Part shown: positions 54,295 to 64,000 of the stretch, in pieces
How the letters are laid out: every line of letters begins with the position of its first letter
Numbering within the stretch: position 1 is the first letter of the stretch
Origin: Aedes albopictus
Lineage: Eukaryota; Arthropoda; Insecta; Diptera; Culicidae
DNA length: 64,000 nucleotides
Direction of reading: 5' to 3'
NCBI RefSeq assembly: GCF_035046485.1
Contig: NC_085137.1
Location: 382,168,706 to 382,232,705 of the forward strand
The notes under the pieces: model-generated
What the model was told of the DNA's origin: nothing
The model's input: only the letters and a program-made list of their open reading frames with translations
The model's database searches: none
Made by a program: the position numbers and the translations under genes

Positions 54295-55758
54295 TGGAAA
54301 CTTGGAACATGGAATTGCAAGTCACTAGGTTTCGCAGGATGTGACAGGATAATCTACGGCGAACTACATCCCCGCAACTTCGACATCGTGGCGTTGCAGG
54401 AACTTTGTTGGACTGGACAGAAAGTGTGGAAAAGCGGGCATCGAGCGGCTACCTTCTACCAAAGCTGTGGCACCACCAATGAACTGGGAACAGGATTTAT
54501 AGTGTTGGGCAAGATGCGACAACGTGTGATCGGGTGGCAGCCGATCAACGCAAGGATGTGCATGTTGAGAGTTAAGGGCCGTTTCTTCAACTACAGCATC
54601 ATCAACGTCCACTGCCCACACGAAGGGAGACCCGATGACGAGAAAGAAGCGTTCTACGCGCAGTAAGAGCAAACATACGATGGTTGCTCGCCGCGTGACG
54701 TGAAAATCCTTGTCGGCGACATGAACGCGCAGGTAGGAAGGGAGGAAATGTACAGACCGGTAATCGGGCGAAACAGCCTGCACGCCATATCGAATGATAA
54801 CGGCCAGCGATGCGTAAACTTTGCAGCCTCCCGTGGTATGGTAGTCCGAAGCACCTTCTTCCCCCGCAAAGATATCCACAAAGCCACCTGGAGATCACCC
54901 GACCATCAAACAGAAAACCAAATCGACCACGTTCTAATCGACGGTAAATTCTTTTCGGATATAACCAATGTCCGCACATACCGCAGTGCGAATATAGATT
55001 CGGATCACTACTTAGTCGCTGTATGCATGCGCTCAAAACTTTCGACAGTTATCACCACGCGTCGAAGTCGAACGCCGCGGCTCAACATCGAGCAACTTCG
55101 TAACGTAGAAGTGGCTCAAGACTACGCGCAGCAGTTAGCAGTGGCCCTACCAACGGAAGAGCAGCTTGGCGCAGCCACACTTGAAGTTGGCTGGAGGGAC
55201 ATCCGATCCGCCATAGGTAGTACCTCGGCTACAGCACTAGGCTTCGCGACTCCGAATCACAGAAACGACTGGTACGACGGCGAATGTGAACAGTTGAAAA
55301 ACGAGAAGAATGCAGCATGGGCGAGAATGCTGCAACACCGTGCGAGAGCGGATGAGGCACGTTACAAACAGTCGCGGAACAGGCAGAACTCAGTCTTCCG
55401 GATGAAGAAGCGCCAGCAGGAAGAAAGAGATCGCGAAGCGATGGAAGAGCTGTACCGCGCTAAGGACACACGAAAGTTCTACGAGAAGCTGAACCGCTCG
55501 CGCAGAGGCTTTGTGCCACAAGCCGACATGTGCCGAGATAATCACGGGAATATTCTCACGAGCGAGCGTGAGGTGGTCGAGAGGTGGCGGCAGCATTACG
55601 ATGAGCACCTCAATGGCGACGTTGCAAGTACCGAAGGTGGCGTGGTAACAGATCTAGGAGTATGTGCACAGGACGAAAGACTTCTGGCCCCTGACCTTCA
55701 AGAGATTGAGGAGGAGGTTGGCCGGTTGAAAAACAACAAAGCCGCTGGAGCAGATTAA
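54295..55758 (+). pseudogene. RTE endonuclease and linker (two stops)
   Basis: Starting at about 54300 the frame shows LGTWNCKSLGF and DIVALQELCWTG (the catalytic glutamate), then INVHCPHEG. After a TAA at 54664 the same frame continues with KILVGDMNAQVGR (the D and N of the active site), QIDHVLIDG and NIDSDHYLVAV (the final D-H pair). All AP endonuclease motifs are therefore present and unaltered. The following stretch (NDWYDGECEQLKNEKNAAW) is the linker before the polymerase. The frame stops again at 55756-55758, directly before PSELLKYGGEALV. Both stops are single-base-type changes within otherwise open sequence. Confidence 0.8.
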
Positions 55759-57191
55759 CTACCGAGCGAGCTTCTAAAATACGGTGGAGAAGCACTGGTG
55801 AGAGCACTACACTGGGTCATTACCAAGATTTGGGAGGAGGAAGTATTACCGGAGGAATGGATGGAAGGTATCGTGTGTCCCATCTACAAAAAGGGCGACA
55901 AGTTGGATTGCGGGAACTACCGTGCGATCACACTACTGAGCGCTGCCTACAAGATACTCTCCCAAATTTTATGCCGCCGTCTATCACCGATTGCAAGGGA
56001 GTTCGTGGGACAATATCAGGCTGGATTCATGGGTGAACGCGCTACAACGGACCAGATGTTCGCCATCCGCCAGGTGTTGCAGAAATGCCGCGAATACAAC
56101 GTGCCCACACATCACTTGTTCATCGATTTCAAATCGATCGAGAACAGCTATGGCAGATTATGCACGAATACGGATTCCCGGATAAACTGATACGGTTGAT
56201 CAAGGCGACGATGGATCGAGTGATGTGCGTAGTTCGAGTATCAGGGACACTCTCGAGTCCCTTCGAATCTCGCAGAGGGTTACGGCAAGGTGATGGTCTT
56301 TCGTGCTTGCTGTTCAACATTGCTTTGGAGGGTGTAATAAGAAGAGCGGGGATAAACACGAGTGGGACGATTTTCACGAAGTCCTTTCAGCTGCTTGGTT
56401 TCGCCGATGATATTGATATTATTGCTCGTAAATTTGAGACGATGGCGGAAACGTACATCCGACTAAAGAGTGAAGCCAGGCGAATCGGATTAGTCATTAA
56501 TGTGTCGAAAACAAAGTACATGATGGCAAAGGGCTCCAGGGAGCAATCACCGCGCCCGCCACCCCGAATTCATATCGACGGTGATGAAATCGAGGCGGTT
56601 GAAGAATTCGTGTACTTGGGCTCACTGGTGACCGACGACAACGACACCAGCAGAGAAATTCAGAGGCGCATTGTGGCAGGAAATCGTTCTTACTTTGGAC
56701 TCCGCAGAACTCTACGATCGAATAAAGTTCGCCGTAACACGAAGTTAACCATCTACAAAACGCTGATTAGACCGGTCGTCCTCTATGGGCACGAAACATG
56801 GACCCTACGTGCAGAGGACCAACGCGCCCTTGGAGTTTTCGAACGGAAGGTGTTGCGTACCATCTACGGCGGAGTGCAGATGGAAGACGGGACTTGGAGA
56901 AGGCGAATGAACCATCGCGTCCATACCGCGAAAATCGGGAGGCTACGGTGGTCGGGTCACGTCATCAGGATGTCGGATAGCAACCCGACTAAAATGGTTC
57001 TCGAGAGTCATCCGACCGGTACAAGAAGACGTGGAGCGCAGCGAGCTAGGTGGGTCGACCAAGTGGAGGACGATCTGCGGACCCTACGCAGAGTGCGGAA
57101 CTGGAGACAAACAGCCATGGGTCCGAGTGGAATGGAGACGGCTACTATGTACAGCAGAGGCCACCCCGGCCTTATCCTGATCGGTAAGTAA
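55759..57191 (+). pseudogene. RTE reverse transcriptase (frameshifted)
   Basis: PSELLKYGGEALVRALH opens the block, followed by CPIYKKGDKLDCGNYR and GFMGERATTDQMF, all standard in RTE-like polymerases. At motif A the text reads LFIDFK and then jumps into another frame at DREQLWQIM. About a dozen bases that normally encode the second half of motif A are missing. The rest is intact in frame 56085-57191: LRQGDGLSCLLFN (motif B), LLGFADDIDIIAR (motif C, catalytic FADD), EEFVYLGSLVT, LYGHETWTLR and a C-terminal W-rich region. The deletion in motif A alone would abolish activity. Confidence 0.85.
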
Positions 57192-57399
57192 GTACTTTTG
57201 CAGTTCTAGACTTCTAGACGCTAGTCAAAACCAATCTCTAGCAGATTACCATGAGATTATCCAAAAACGGATCGTATTTTGGAATTAATACTGTTAAGAG
57301 AATATCAATAAAAAAAACATGATGATATTAAAATTTAAAACAGTACATTTGGTGTCTGGTCAATGGAATTTTAGTCTGCCTATTTTTTTTTCCTTTCTA

Positions 57400-58640
57400 T
57401 TGTTTCAGACAAACTCTGCAGGAGACTTTTATAAGGAACTTCTGAAGAAATTCAAATCGAATTTCATCCATTCAAATACGAAAACTTTTAAACTTTTTTT
57501 TTAACTTTTCATTAGATTTCATTCATTACTCATCACTCACATCTCTCCAGAAGTTTCTTCTGAGATTCTTCGAGAACGATTCAGTGATGCCCTCAGGAGA
57601 TTAACCAGGAATTCCTCCAAAAATTATTCAGTGATGCCTCCAGGAGCATCATTGACTATTTTCAGAAGATCTCTCAAAAAGATCTCGACAGGAGTACCTT
57701 CAGGGAAAACTTCAGGAGTTCCTTCAGACTTTTTCCGGGAGGAGTCAGGGATGCCTCTTAGAGATGCATCAGAGATTCTCCAGCAGATCATTCAGGGATT
57801 CCCAGAGGAAGTTCTGCAGAGGTTGGTCTGAGATTTCCTTCAGGAATTCCTACAGGACTTTTTTTGGGAACTAGTCCAGGAGTTCTCTTAGAGATTCCTC
57901 CAGGTGACCCTTCAGTAATTCCTATAAAATTTCAACAAGGGATTTCTCCTAACGTTCGCTCAAGGAGATCCTTCAGGAATCACTCCTGGGGTTTCATCAA
58001 GGGTTCTTACAGGAATTCCTTCTGGCATCCCTCATGGAATTTCTTCAAGAATCCCTCCTGAAATTCCTCCACCGATTCCTTTTGGAATTTCTTCGAGATG
58101 CCTCATGCAAATTTCCCAGAGATTCGTACAGGAGTTCTTTCAAGGATTGCTCCAGAAGTTCCTTCGGTGATCTCTCCAGGAGTTCATTCAGAGTTCTCCC
58201 TAATAGCTCCACGAAGATTCATGGATGCCTCCATTTGTTCATTAGGAATTTCTTCAGAAGTTCCCTAAGCTATTTCAACAGGAGTTCGCTCAGATGTCCT
58301 TCCAGAAATCCCTTCAGAGATTCTTACAGAAATTATTTCGGGAGTTCCTTCAGTGATTCCTCCAGGAGGTTCAGAGATTCTTGCAGATGTTGCTTCAGAG
58401 ATTCCTCCAGAATTTCTTCAGGGATTCCTACCGAAGCTCCATCAGAAATCACTCCAGGAGTTCCTTCAGAGAATCTTATAGGAGCATCGAAGGATACCTC
58501 TAGAAGTATTTAGGGATTCCCTCAGAAGTTTACTCAGGGATTCCTATATAACAGTTCCCTCAGGATATCCTTAGGGGATTCCTCGAGATTGTAGATTGAG
58601 ATTTTTCTAGGACGACTCACGGATGTCTCCAGGAGTTACA
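57400..58640. repeat. Degenerate 24-base array (GGAATTCCTNCAGG type)
   Basis: TTCCTTCAGGAATTCCT and CCTCCAGGAGTTCATTCAG recur at about 24 bases with heavy divergence. The frames crossing it encode repeated SSFGDLSRSSFR-like octapeptides, which reflect the period and not a protein. Confidence 0.75.
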
Positions 58641-58654
58641 CAGCTAATCGCGTT

Positions 58655-58885
58655 CGGTAATTTTTACCTAAATCTCAACCGCTGAGCGTTCGGTGATGAA
58701 TTTTTACCGAAATTCTGTAAAAAAATACAAAATTTCGGTAAAATGTTATCGTTTATCTGTCAAACTCTAACGAAGTTCAGTAGAAGTTGCAAGCTTTACC
58801 GATTTGTTTTTCTGTAAAACAAACTTAACGTTTGAGATTTCGGTAAACATTACCGAAGTCGTTGATTTGTTCTTAGTGTGTATAT
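58655..58885. mobile_element. MITE with TTCGGTAA-rich inverted halves
   Basis: The left half contains CGTTCGGTAATTTTTACC and CGGTGATGAATTTTTACC; the right half contains the inverse GGTAAACATTACCGAAG. The ends are loosely ACACAGCTAATCGC and, inverted, ACACTAAGAACAAATC. It interrupts the 24-base array, whose text continues on both sides. Confidence 0.55.
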
Positions 58886-59115
58886 CAGAGATTTCCACAA
58901 GAGGTCATACAGGAATTCCTACAGGAGTTTCATCAAGGAATCTGGTAGAAGTGCCTGCAATAATTTCCTTAGGATTATAATCAAGAATATCTCAAAGATA
59001 TTCTTGAGGGAACTTCCATGGACTTTTTACATGTATTTTTCAGGGTTTCCAGGATTTCCCTCTGGAATTCATCCAGTGGTTCTTTAGAGGATACCTCTTG
59101 CAAATCCTTCCTCCT
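58886..59115. repeat. 24-base array, continued
   Basis: GGAATTCCTACAGGAGTTTC and related words continue the array beyond the MITE. Confidence 0.65.
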
Positions 59116-59133
59116 ACCCGAAAAAATGCCATT

Positions 59134-59770
59134 TGGTCAATTCTCGCTGAGACCGGCCCACCATTTACATCTTGTCTTCAAACATGTTTAAGGTGGCGAT
59201 TTTCTGAAAGTCCTCGCTAAAAACTGAGGAAAATGCATTTGGTTACTGAAATTGAAGGGCCCCCGTTAGTTAGAATCACAACAATTTTTGCAGATCCCTC
59301 GATTTTGGTCAAACGGTGGCTCATTTAAACCGTTACAACTCGAAAGTTTCTCACAAAAAAAAAAACCCTCAAAACTAATTGTTGTTGGAAAGAGGAAAGA
59401 TAGAGCTACTATTTGCAATTATAAAAAGTTGGGTCGACCATATTTATTTTGGCCGCCATCTTGGATTTTTATACCAAAACATATTTTTCACAATGATGGC
59501 AACCACCGATTTTCAAAACTTTTGCATCAATTGAAAGCTGAGACATTTATACATAACATATCAAAAAATTTGAGATGTCTTTTTCCTCTTTCAAAAGTTA
59601 TCTGCCGTTTTGTAAATTAAGCCACGTTTTCTCCATAAATTCCCCCCATCAATTTGAGTAACCAAATGCATTTTCCTCAATTTTTAGCGAGGACTGTCAG
59701 AAAATCGCCATCTTAAACATTTTTGAATACGAGGTGTAAATAGGGGGCCGGTCTCAGCGAGAATTACCCT
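59134..59770. mobile_element. ~640-bp element with 118-bp TIRs
   Basis: The left arm TTCTCGCTGAGACCGGCCC (about 59140) through TCCTCGCTAAAAACTGAGG to AATGCATTTGGTTACT (about 59247) is repeated inverted at about 59652-59768. The 400-base middle has CGCCATCTTGGAT, a motif shared with 27140-27545. A frame at 59288-59620 has no known domain. It sits between two parts of the 24-base array. Confidence 0.75.
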
Positions 59771-59774
59771 TTGG

Positions 59775-61385
59775 AGAATCCGCTGAAAATCCTTCGACGA
59801 TTCCGCCTGGAAATCCTTCGGAGATGCCTACCGGAATTCCTACGGCAATTCCCCCTGGAATGCCTGCAGAAATTTCTCCTGTAATTTCTTCGGAGATTCC
59901 TCCTGGAATTCCTTCGAAGATTTCTCCTCGAATTCTTTCGGGGCTTCCTCTTGGAATTTCTTCAGGGTTTCTTCCTAGATTTTTTTAGGGGTGTCCTCCT
60001 GGACTTCATTTAGAGATTCCTCCTGGACAATTTTCGGAGATTCATCCTGGAATTCTTTCGGGGATTCCTTCTGGACTTCCTTCATACACTCCTTCTGAAA
60101 TTCTTTCGGAGAGTTCTCCTGATATTCTGTCGTGGATTTCTCCTGAATTTCCTTCGGGTTTCCTCCTGGAATGTATTTGATGATTCCTCTTAGGATTCCT
60201 TCGAAGGCTCCTCCTTGATTTCCTTCAGGGATTTCTTATGGAATTTCCACAAGAGTCTTCCTGATTTTCCTTTCGGGTTTCCTTCTGTAATTCCTTTGGA
60301 GATTTTTCCTAGACATCTTTCGTGGATTTCTCCTGGAATTCCTCCGGAGAATTCCTCCTGGATATCCTATGGGGATTCCGCTTTAGAATTCCTTCTGGAT
60401 TTCCTATTCCAGTATTCCGCTTGAAAATCTTTCGGAGATTCCCCCAGAATTCCTTCAGGGCTTCCCCCTGGGATCCTGCTGGGATATCTCCTGTAATTTC
60501 TTCCGGGATTTCTCCTGGAATTAATTCAAAGATTCCTCCTAAAATTATTTCGGGGATTGCTTCTTGAATGCTCTGGGGATTCCTCCAAAAAATCCTTCGA
60601 GGATTCCTTTTCAAATTCATCCAGCGGTTCCTCATGGAATTCCTCCGAGGATTTTTCCTGGAATTCCTTTGAAGATTCCTCCTGGATATTTTTCGATGGT
60701 TCCTTCCAAAAATTTTTTGGGGATTCCTTCTTGATTCCCTTTGAAAATTCTTCCTGAAATGCCTTTGGGGATTTCTCCTGGACTTTTTTTATGGATTCCT
60801 CTTCAAATTCTTGGAATTCCTTCGATTTTCCTCGGAAATTCCTCATGGAAGTCCTTGAATCCCTCACAGAATTCTTCCGGGAATTCCTCATGGGGGTTTC
60901 TTCTGAGGAGTTCTTCCTTCGAGGATTCCTACTAAAATTCTTTCAGGGATTTCTCCTGATATTCCGTCGGGGATTCCTTCTTTCAATTTCTTTGGTTATT
61001 CCTCTTAGAATTTCTTCGGAGATTTATTTGGAATTCCTTCGGGGATCGTTCACAGAATTCCTCCGGGGATTCCTCGTCGAATTCTTTTGGAAATTCCTTC
61101 TAGAATTTTCTCAGGGATTCCTCCGCCTGATTTTTCCTGGATTTCCTTCTGAAGTTCCTCGAAAGCTCCAGTAAGAGATTTCTTCAGAAATTGTTTCTAC
61201 AGCGATCTCTCTATAAGAAAGATTCTTGAAGATTTCTGCAGAAGTTCCTTCAGGGTCTCATACAGCAGTTCCTGCAAAGATACAGAAGTTTCTTCATGGA
61301 TTCTTCCAGAAGTTTCTTTAAGGCTCATCCTGGAATTCCTTCTTAGATTCCTCCCTGAAATCATTCGGGAATTCCTCAGTGTAAA
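59775..61385. repeat. Long degenerate 24-base array
   Basis: GGAATTCCTTCGGGGATTCC and TTCCTCCTGGAATTC dominate for 1.6 kb. Minus-strand frames give an 8-residue repeat (SKEFQEKS type), again a reflection of the 24-base period. Confidence 0.8.
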
Positions 61386-62040
61386 TAGTGCGACCATATT
61401 ATCAAATTGGATAGCTTCTGAAGATTCTAAGAAAACATAACAACAACTGTAGCAAAATGGACAGTGTAGTTCCCTTCATTAGCAATGTAAAAATGCAACA
61501 TGCACTACACTAAGGATGCGGGTAATATCTGTTCTCACCTCGATTTTCGTGGAACTGTCGAAGCGTGCCTGCAAGTAGTTGGAGGGGCGCGAAATGAAGG
61601 TAGGGATCTAATCACTAGTCGCAGTGACGGACCCGAACAGAAATAAAAAAGGTATTCACTAAAACGTAATAGTTTGTGTCATCATAATGGTCATGAAAAA
61701 GCTCAGACTACAAACTCTAAAGCTTAATGGCAACTTCTTTGTTTTGCCAATGTTGACATTATGATCAAATTTTGATTACGCCGCCGCCGAGCAAAATAAA
61801 GTCGGCGCACAGGTCTACTAGAGAGAGCAAATCAAGCTACCTCTCGAGAATCTGTGGATATGCTGAGGATACATCCGGTCGCTTCAATCGCTCAAGGTTG
61901 TTCCGTGGCGGCCGCCAGTACTATACATTGTTGATGATGAAAAATTGTGGGCGCAGTTTGATCATTTGGAGCCACAAAAGGCCCGTGCGATCCCGTCTGC
62001 TGTGGTGATCTCCTGGTGCAACGTTATGGTAGGCTGCATT
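61386..62040. other. Unique spacer
   Basis: No gene recognised. GC-richer from 61770 to 62030. The target site of the next element (GGTAAAAGG) lies at its right edge. Confidence 0.4.
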
Positions 62041-62049
62041 GGTAAAAGG

Positions 62050-63873
62050 GGTTCTATAACATTTACCCGAAAACCATTTACCCGAAAGACATTTACCCGA
62101 AAACCATTTACCCGAATGTAACATATACCCGAATGCCAAATACCCGAATGCGACATTTACCCGAATGCGACATTTACCCGAATGCAACACTTACCCGAAT
62201 GCGACACTTACCCGAATGCGACATTTACCCGAATAGTTTATTACTTTGCACAAATTATGATTTTGTGAATAAAGTTCACTTATTTTGTTCAATTTAAAAA
62301 GTGCATGTATTATTTTGTATTGTGGATCAGAAAAGCATTTTGAAAATCAAGTTCCTCAAGAGCCCATTTTATCAAATTTTCCCTGAAATGATCTGCGATA
62401 GGAATTCACAGGGCATATGCTTGAATAAAACTCATAACTGCAGCTTACCTTTGTTATGTTAACACTGTAAGCGTTTACTCTAGATATTTACCCTTCTTTG
62501 ATTCATATGCTGTTCTTTTGATAAGCAAAGAACAGTTTATGATTTAAAGAAGGGGAAATCTCTGTTTGTAGGCCAAATGGTCATAAGTTCGAAACGATTA
62601 GAAAACAGTCCTCGGAAAATCAACATATTATTAGAAAATAATATTTGATAGAAAAGTTTGCAGATTGTTCACCAAACAGAACATCCCATTATTAAAAGAA
62701 GGAAAAAATCTTAGATGTAGACTTGGAATCCATCACTCAATCATGTAAGAGTGTAGTTTAAGAGAACATCATATAATCTAAACAAGGACAAAACTTATAT
62801 GCGTAACAGCTTATTCAATCAAAATTACAAAAATTAAGCTTATGAATGGCTTATTCTTCTATTGTACAGCAACAATATTTGTTGTGCAGTTAGTAGTTAG
62901 AACGCCAACAAAATATGCAGCAGTGTAACTCGAAAGAACAGCCTTTGAAGAGAAGAAGGGAAAATCTCCGAAGGATAAGTAATAGTTTGGCCACAAAACA
63001 ACACAGTGATACTATGTCTGTTAAAGAAACTCTACCCCCTTACCCCGAATGCCATCATAACCTCGAATAGGACATTATTCCAAAAGCCATTTCCCCGAAT
63101 GGGTCATCACCCCGATAGATAAGTATAATAGTTCCCTAAAGGATATAGGTAGAAAGATGGATTCACGGGTCTCCTATGGAGTTAGTAGTTCGTCCGCAAC
63201 AAACTAAATAACATTTCAACTCCAACTCGAAAAAGTAGCCTCTTATGAAAAGAATGAATACTTTCTATGGAGAAATTACCAGTTTAGTCAGTACCAGCTG
63301 ACCAACTCATCAACAGTTCACGGGTGGACAATGGAAATTCGAGAGAACAGCCTATTTTAAAAAGAAGGCAAATCTTAGAAGAAGTGGATAATACTTGCGG
63401 TATGGCTGCCAGTTTGTGACCGTGTATATAAGTAGCTAATTTTGCATTTTTTTGGGCGACCTCCTGATTGATTCGGATTGGCGTTCGGGCTAATTGGATG
63501 GAGCCGTAAAAGAACAGAATATCAACAAAAATCCTTTGATTAAAATAGCATTGGGACAGCCAGTTTAGTCCTGTAGCAGAGTGCTTGATGATCACTCAGT
63601 CTGATTATTATTAGGTCTAACCAAAGCCTGCTATATGATACCGGGCCATAACATATTTATTATTGAAAATTCATATGGGGATCAAGTACACATTTTTTTT
63701 TTATTTTTCGGGTAAATGTCGTATTCGGGTAAATGTCGTATTCGGGTAAATGTCGCATTCGGGTATTTGTCGCATTCGGGTATTTGTCGCATTCGGGTAA
63801 ATGACGTTCGGGTAAATGTCATTCGGGTAAATGTCTTTCGGGTAAATGGTTTTCGGGTAAATGTTATAGAACC
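62050..63873. mobile_element. Foldback element with tandem-repeat TIRs and 9-bp duplication
   Basis: The ends GGTTCTATAACATTTACCCG and its inverse are flanked by GGTAAAAGG (62041-62049 and 63874-63882). The left arm has 11 and the right arm 10 copies of a 15-17 base unit (CATTTACCCGAATGCGA type), in inverted orientation. The middle is AT-rich, holds further diverged CATTTCCCCGAATGGG units at about 63045-63115, and has AGAACAG...AAGAAGG words that also occur at 38141. The 9-bp duplication and repeat-built TIRs resemble the Drosophila FB elements and Mutator-like transposons. No transposase. Confidence 0.85.
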
Positions 63874-64000
63874 GGTAAAAGGTGCAACATAAATATGGAT
63901 AGAAGAAGTGGAATGAAACGAGCTCACCTGTATTAAATATCGGGAGACGCAGTGTTATTCGGACATTGCACATTGAACAGACCTAATGTTTCATCAATCC

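Larger units (their letters stand above)
53890..57195 (+). mobile_element. Nearly complete RTE-clade LINE
   Basis: This spans a GC-rich 5' untranslated part, an endonuclease and a reverse transcriptase, and ends in GGTAAGTAAGTA, the tandem tail typical of RTE. The single protein is interrupted by stops at 54664 and 55756 and by a frameshift at about 56135-56150. This is far better preserved than the RTE relic at 1618-6662, so it inserted more recently. The 5' boundary is an estimate, set where composition changes. Confidence 0.75.

Noticed and set aside
54364..55036. Minus-strand frames of 77-171 codons over the RTE endonuclease
   Set aside because: They are antisense shadows of the plus-strand endonuclease, which has all family motifs.
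57631..61174. Several 60-160 codon frames rich in Ser, Arg and Phe
   Set aside because: They are shadows of the degenerate 24-base repeat and occur on both strands.
1..64000. A defence, biosynthetic or other novel gene system
   Set aside because: No cluster of intact genes exists in the window; the unusual content is mobile and repetitive DNA.

Overview
This window is a piece of a large, repeat-packed insect genome, most probably an Aedes mosquito. That attribution is an inference from the mix of elements: degenerate RTE, R1, LOA-like and Penelope-like retroelements, very dense short DNA transposons with clean target duplications, tRNA-derived repeats, and arrays of a degenerate 24-base unit built on GGAATTCCT. 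Nothing looks bacterial: there are no operons, no ribosome binding sites and almost no long open frames. I find no complete, confidently functional host gene. The window looks like intergenic or intronic sequence with unique islands (about 6.7-9.0, 16.8-18.5, 31.9-33.8, 49.6-51.8, 52.9-53.9 and 61.4-62.0 kb) between nested insertions.

Region by region. 0-0.8 kb: C-terminal end of a non-LTR reverse transcriptase with a TAAA tail. 1.6-6.7 kb: a decayed minus-strand RTE element, split by a 2.43-kb foldback transposon (CACGGTG ends, GTAA duplication) and by a Harbinger-like MITE. 6.9-8.8 kb: GC-rich unique sequence, including one possible coding exon on the minus strand. 9.0-14.0 kb: two tandem arrays (152 bp and about 300 bp), the second interrupted by a LOA-like LINE that is flanked exactly by a 233/304-bp direct repeat. 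14.4-16.7 kb: an R1-like relic. 17.6-18.9 kb: tRNA-derived sequences, two of them in a head-to-head foldback. 19.2-31.1 kb: a stack of TIR elements, including a 4.95-kb element with 120-bp TIRs and a 2.56-kb TA-flanked element that carries a Helitron and another TIR element inside it.

33.8-46.0 kb is a very large composite. A family of degenerate units of about 150 bp, bounded by inverted ends, was invaded by a TA-flanked MITE family. Between its two ends now lie a GGGTAGA array, a 2.7-kb GAGATGA satellite, a foldback element with a pogo-like insertion, and about 22 copies of a 132-bp repeat. A Penelope-like element with inverted terminal repeats and a hammerhead-like motif sits near the right edge.

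46.3-48.1 kb holds the 5' half of a LOA-like LINE. 51.1-51.3 kb holds a tRNA-like repeat cleanly split by a 96-bp MITE. 51.9-52.9 kb holds an unrecognised, spliced-looking pseudogene. 53.9-57.2 kb is the best-preserved retroelement, an RTE with recognisable endonuclease and reverse transcriptase but two stops and a frameshift. 57.4-61.4 kb is mostly 24-base repeat. 62.05-63.87 kb is a Foldback-type element with TIRs made of tandem repeats and a 9-bp target duplication. The genes do not form a pathway; the unifying theme is successive transposon insertion, and the nesting gives a readable order of events.
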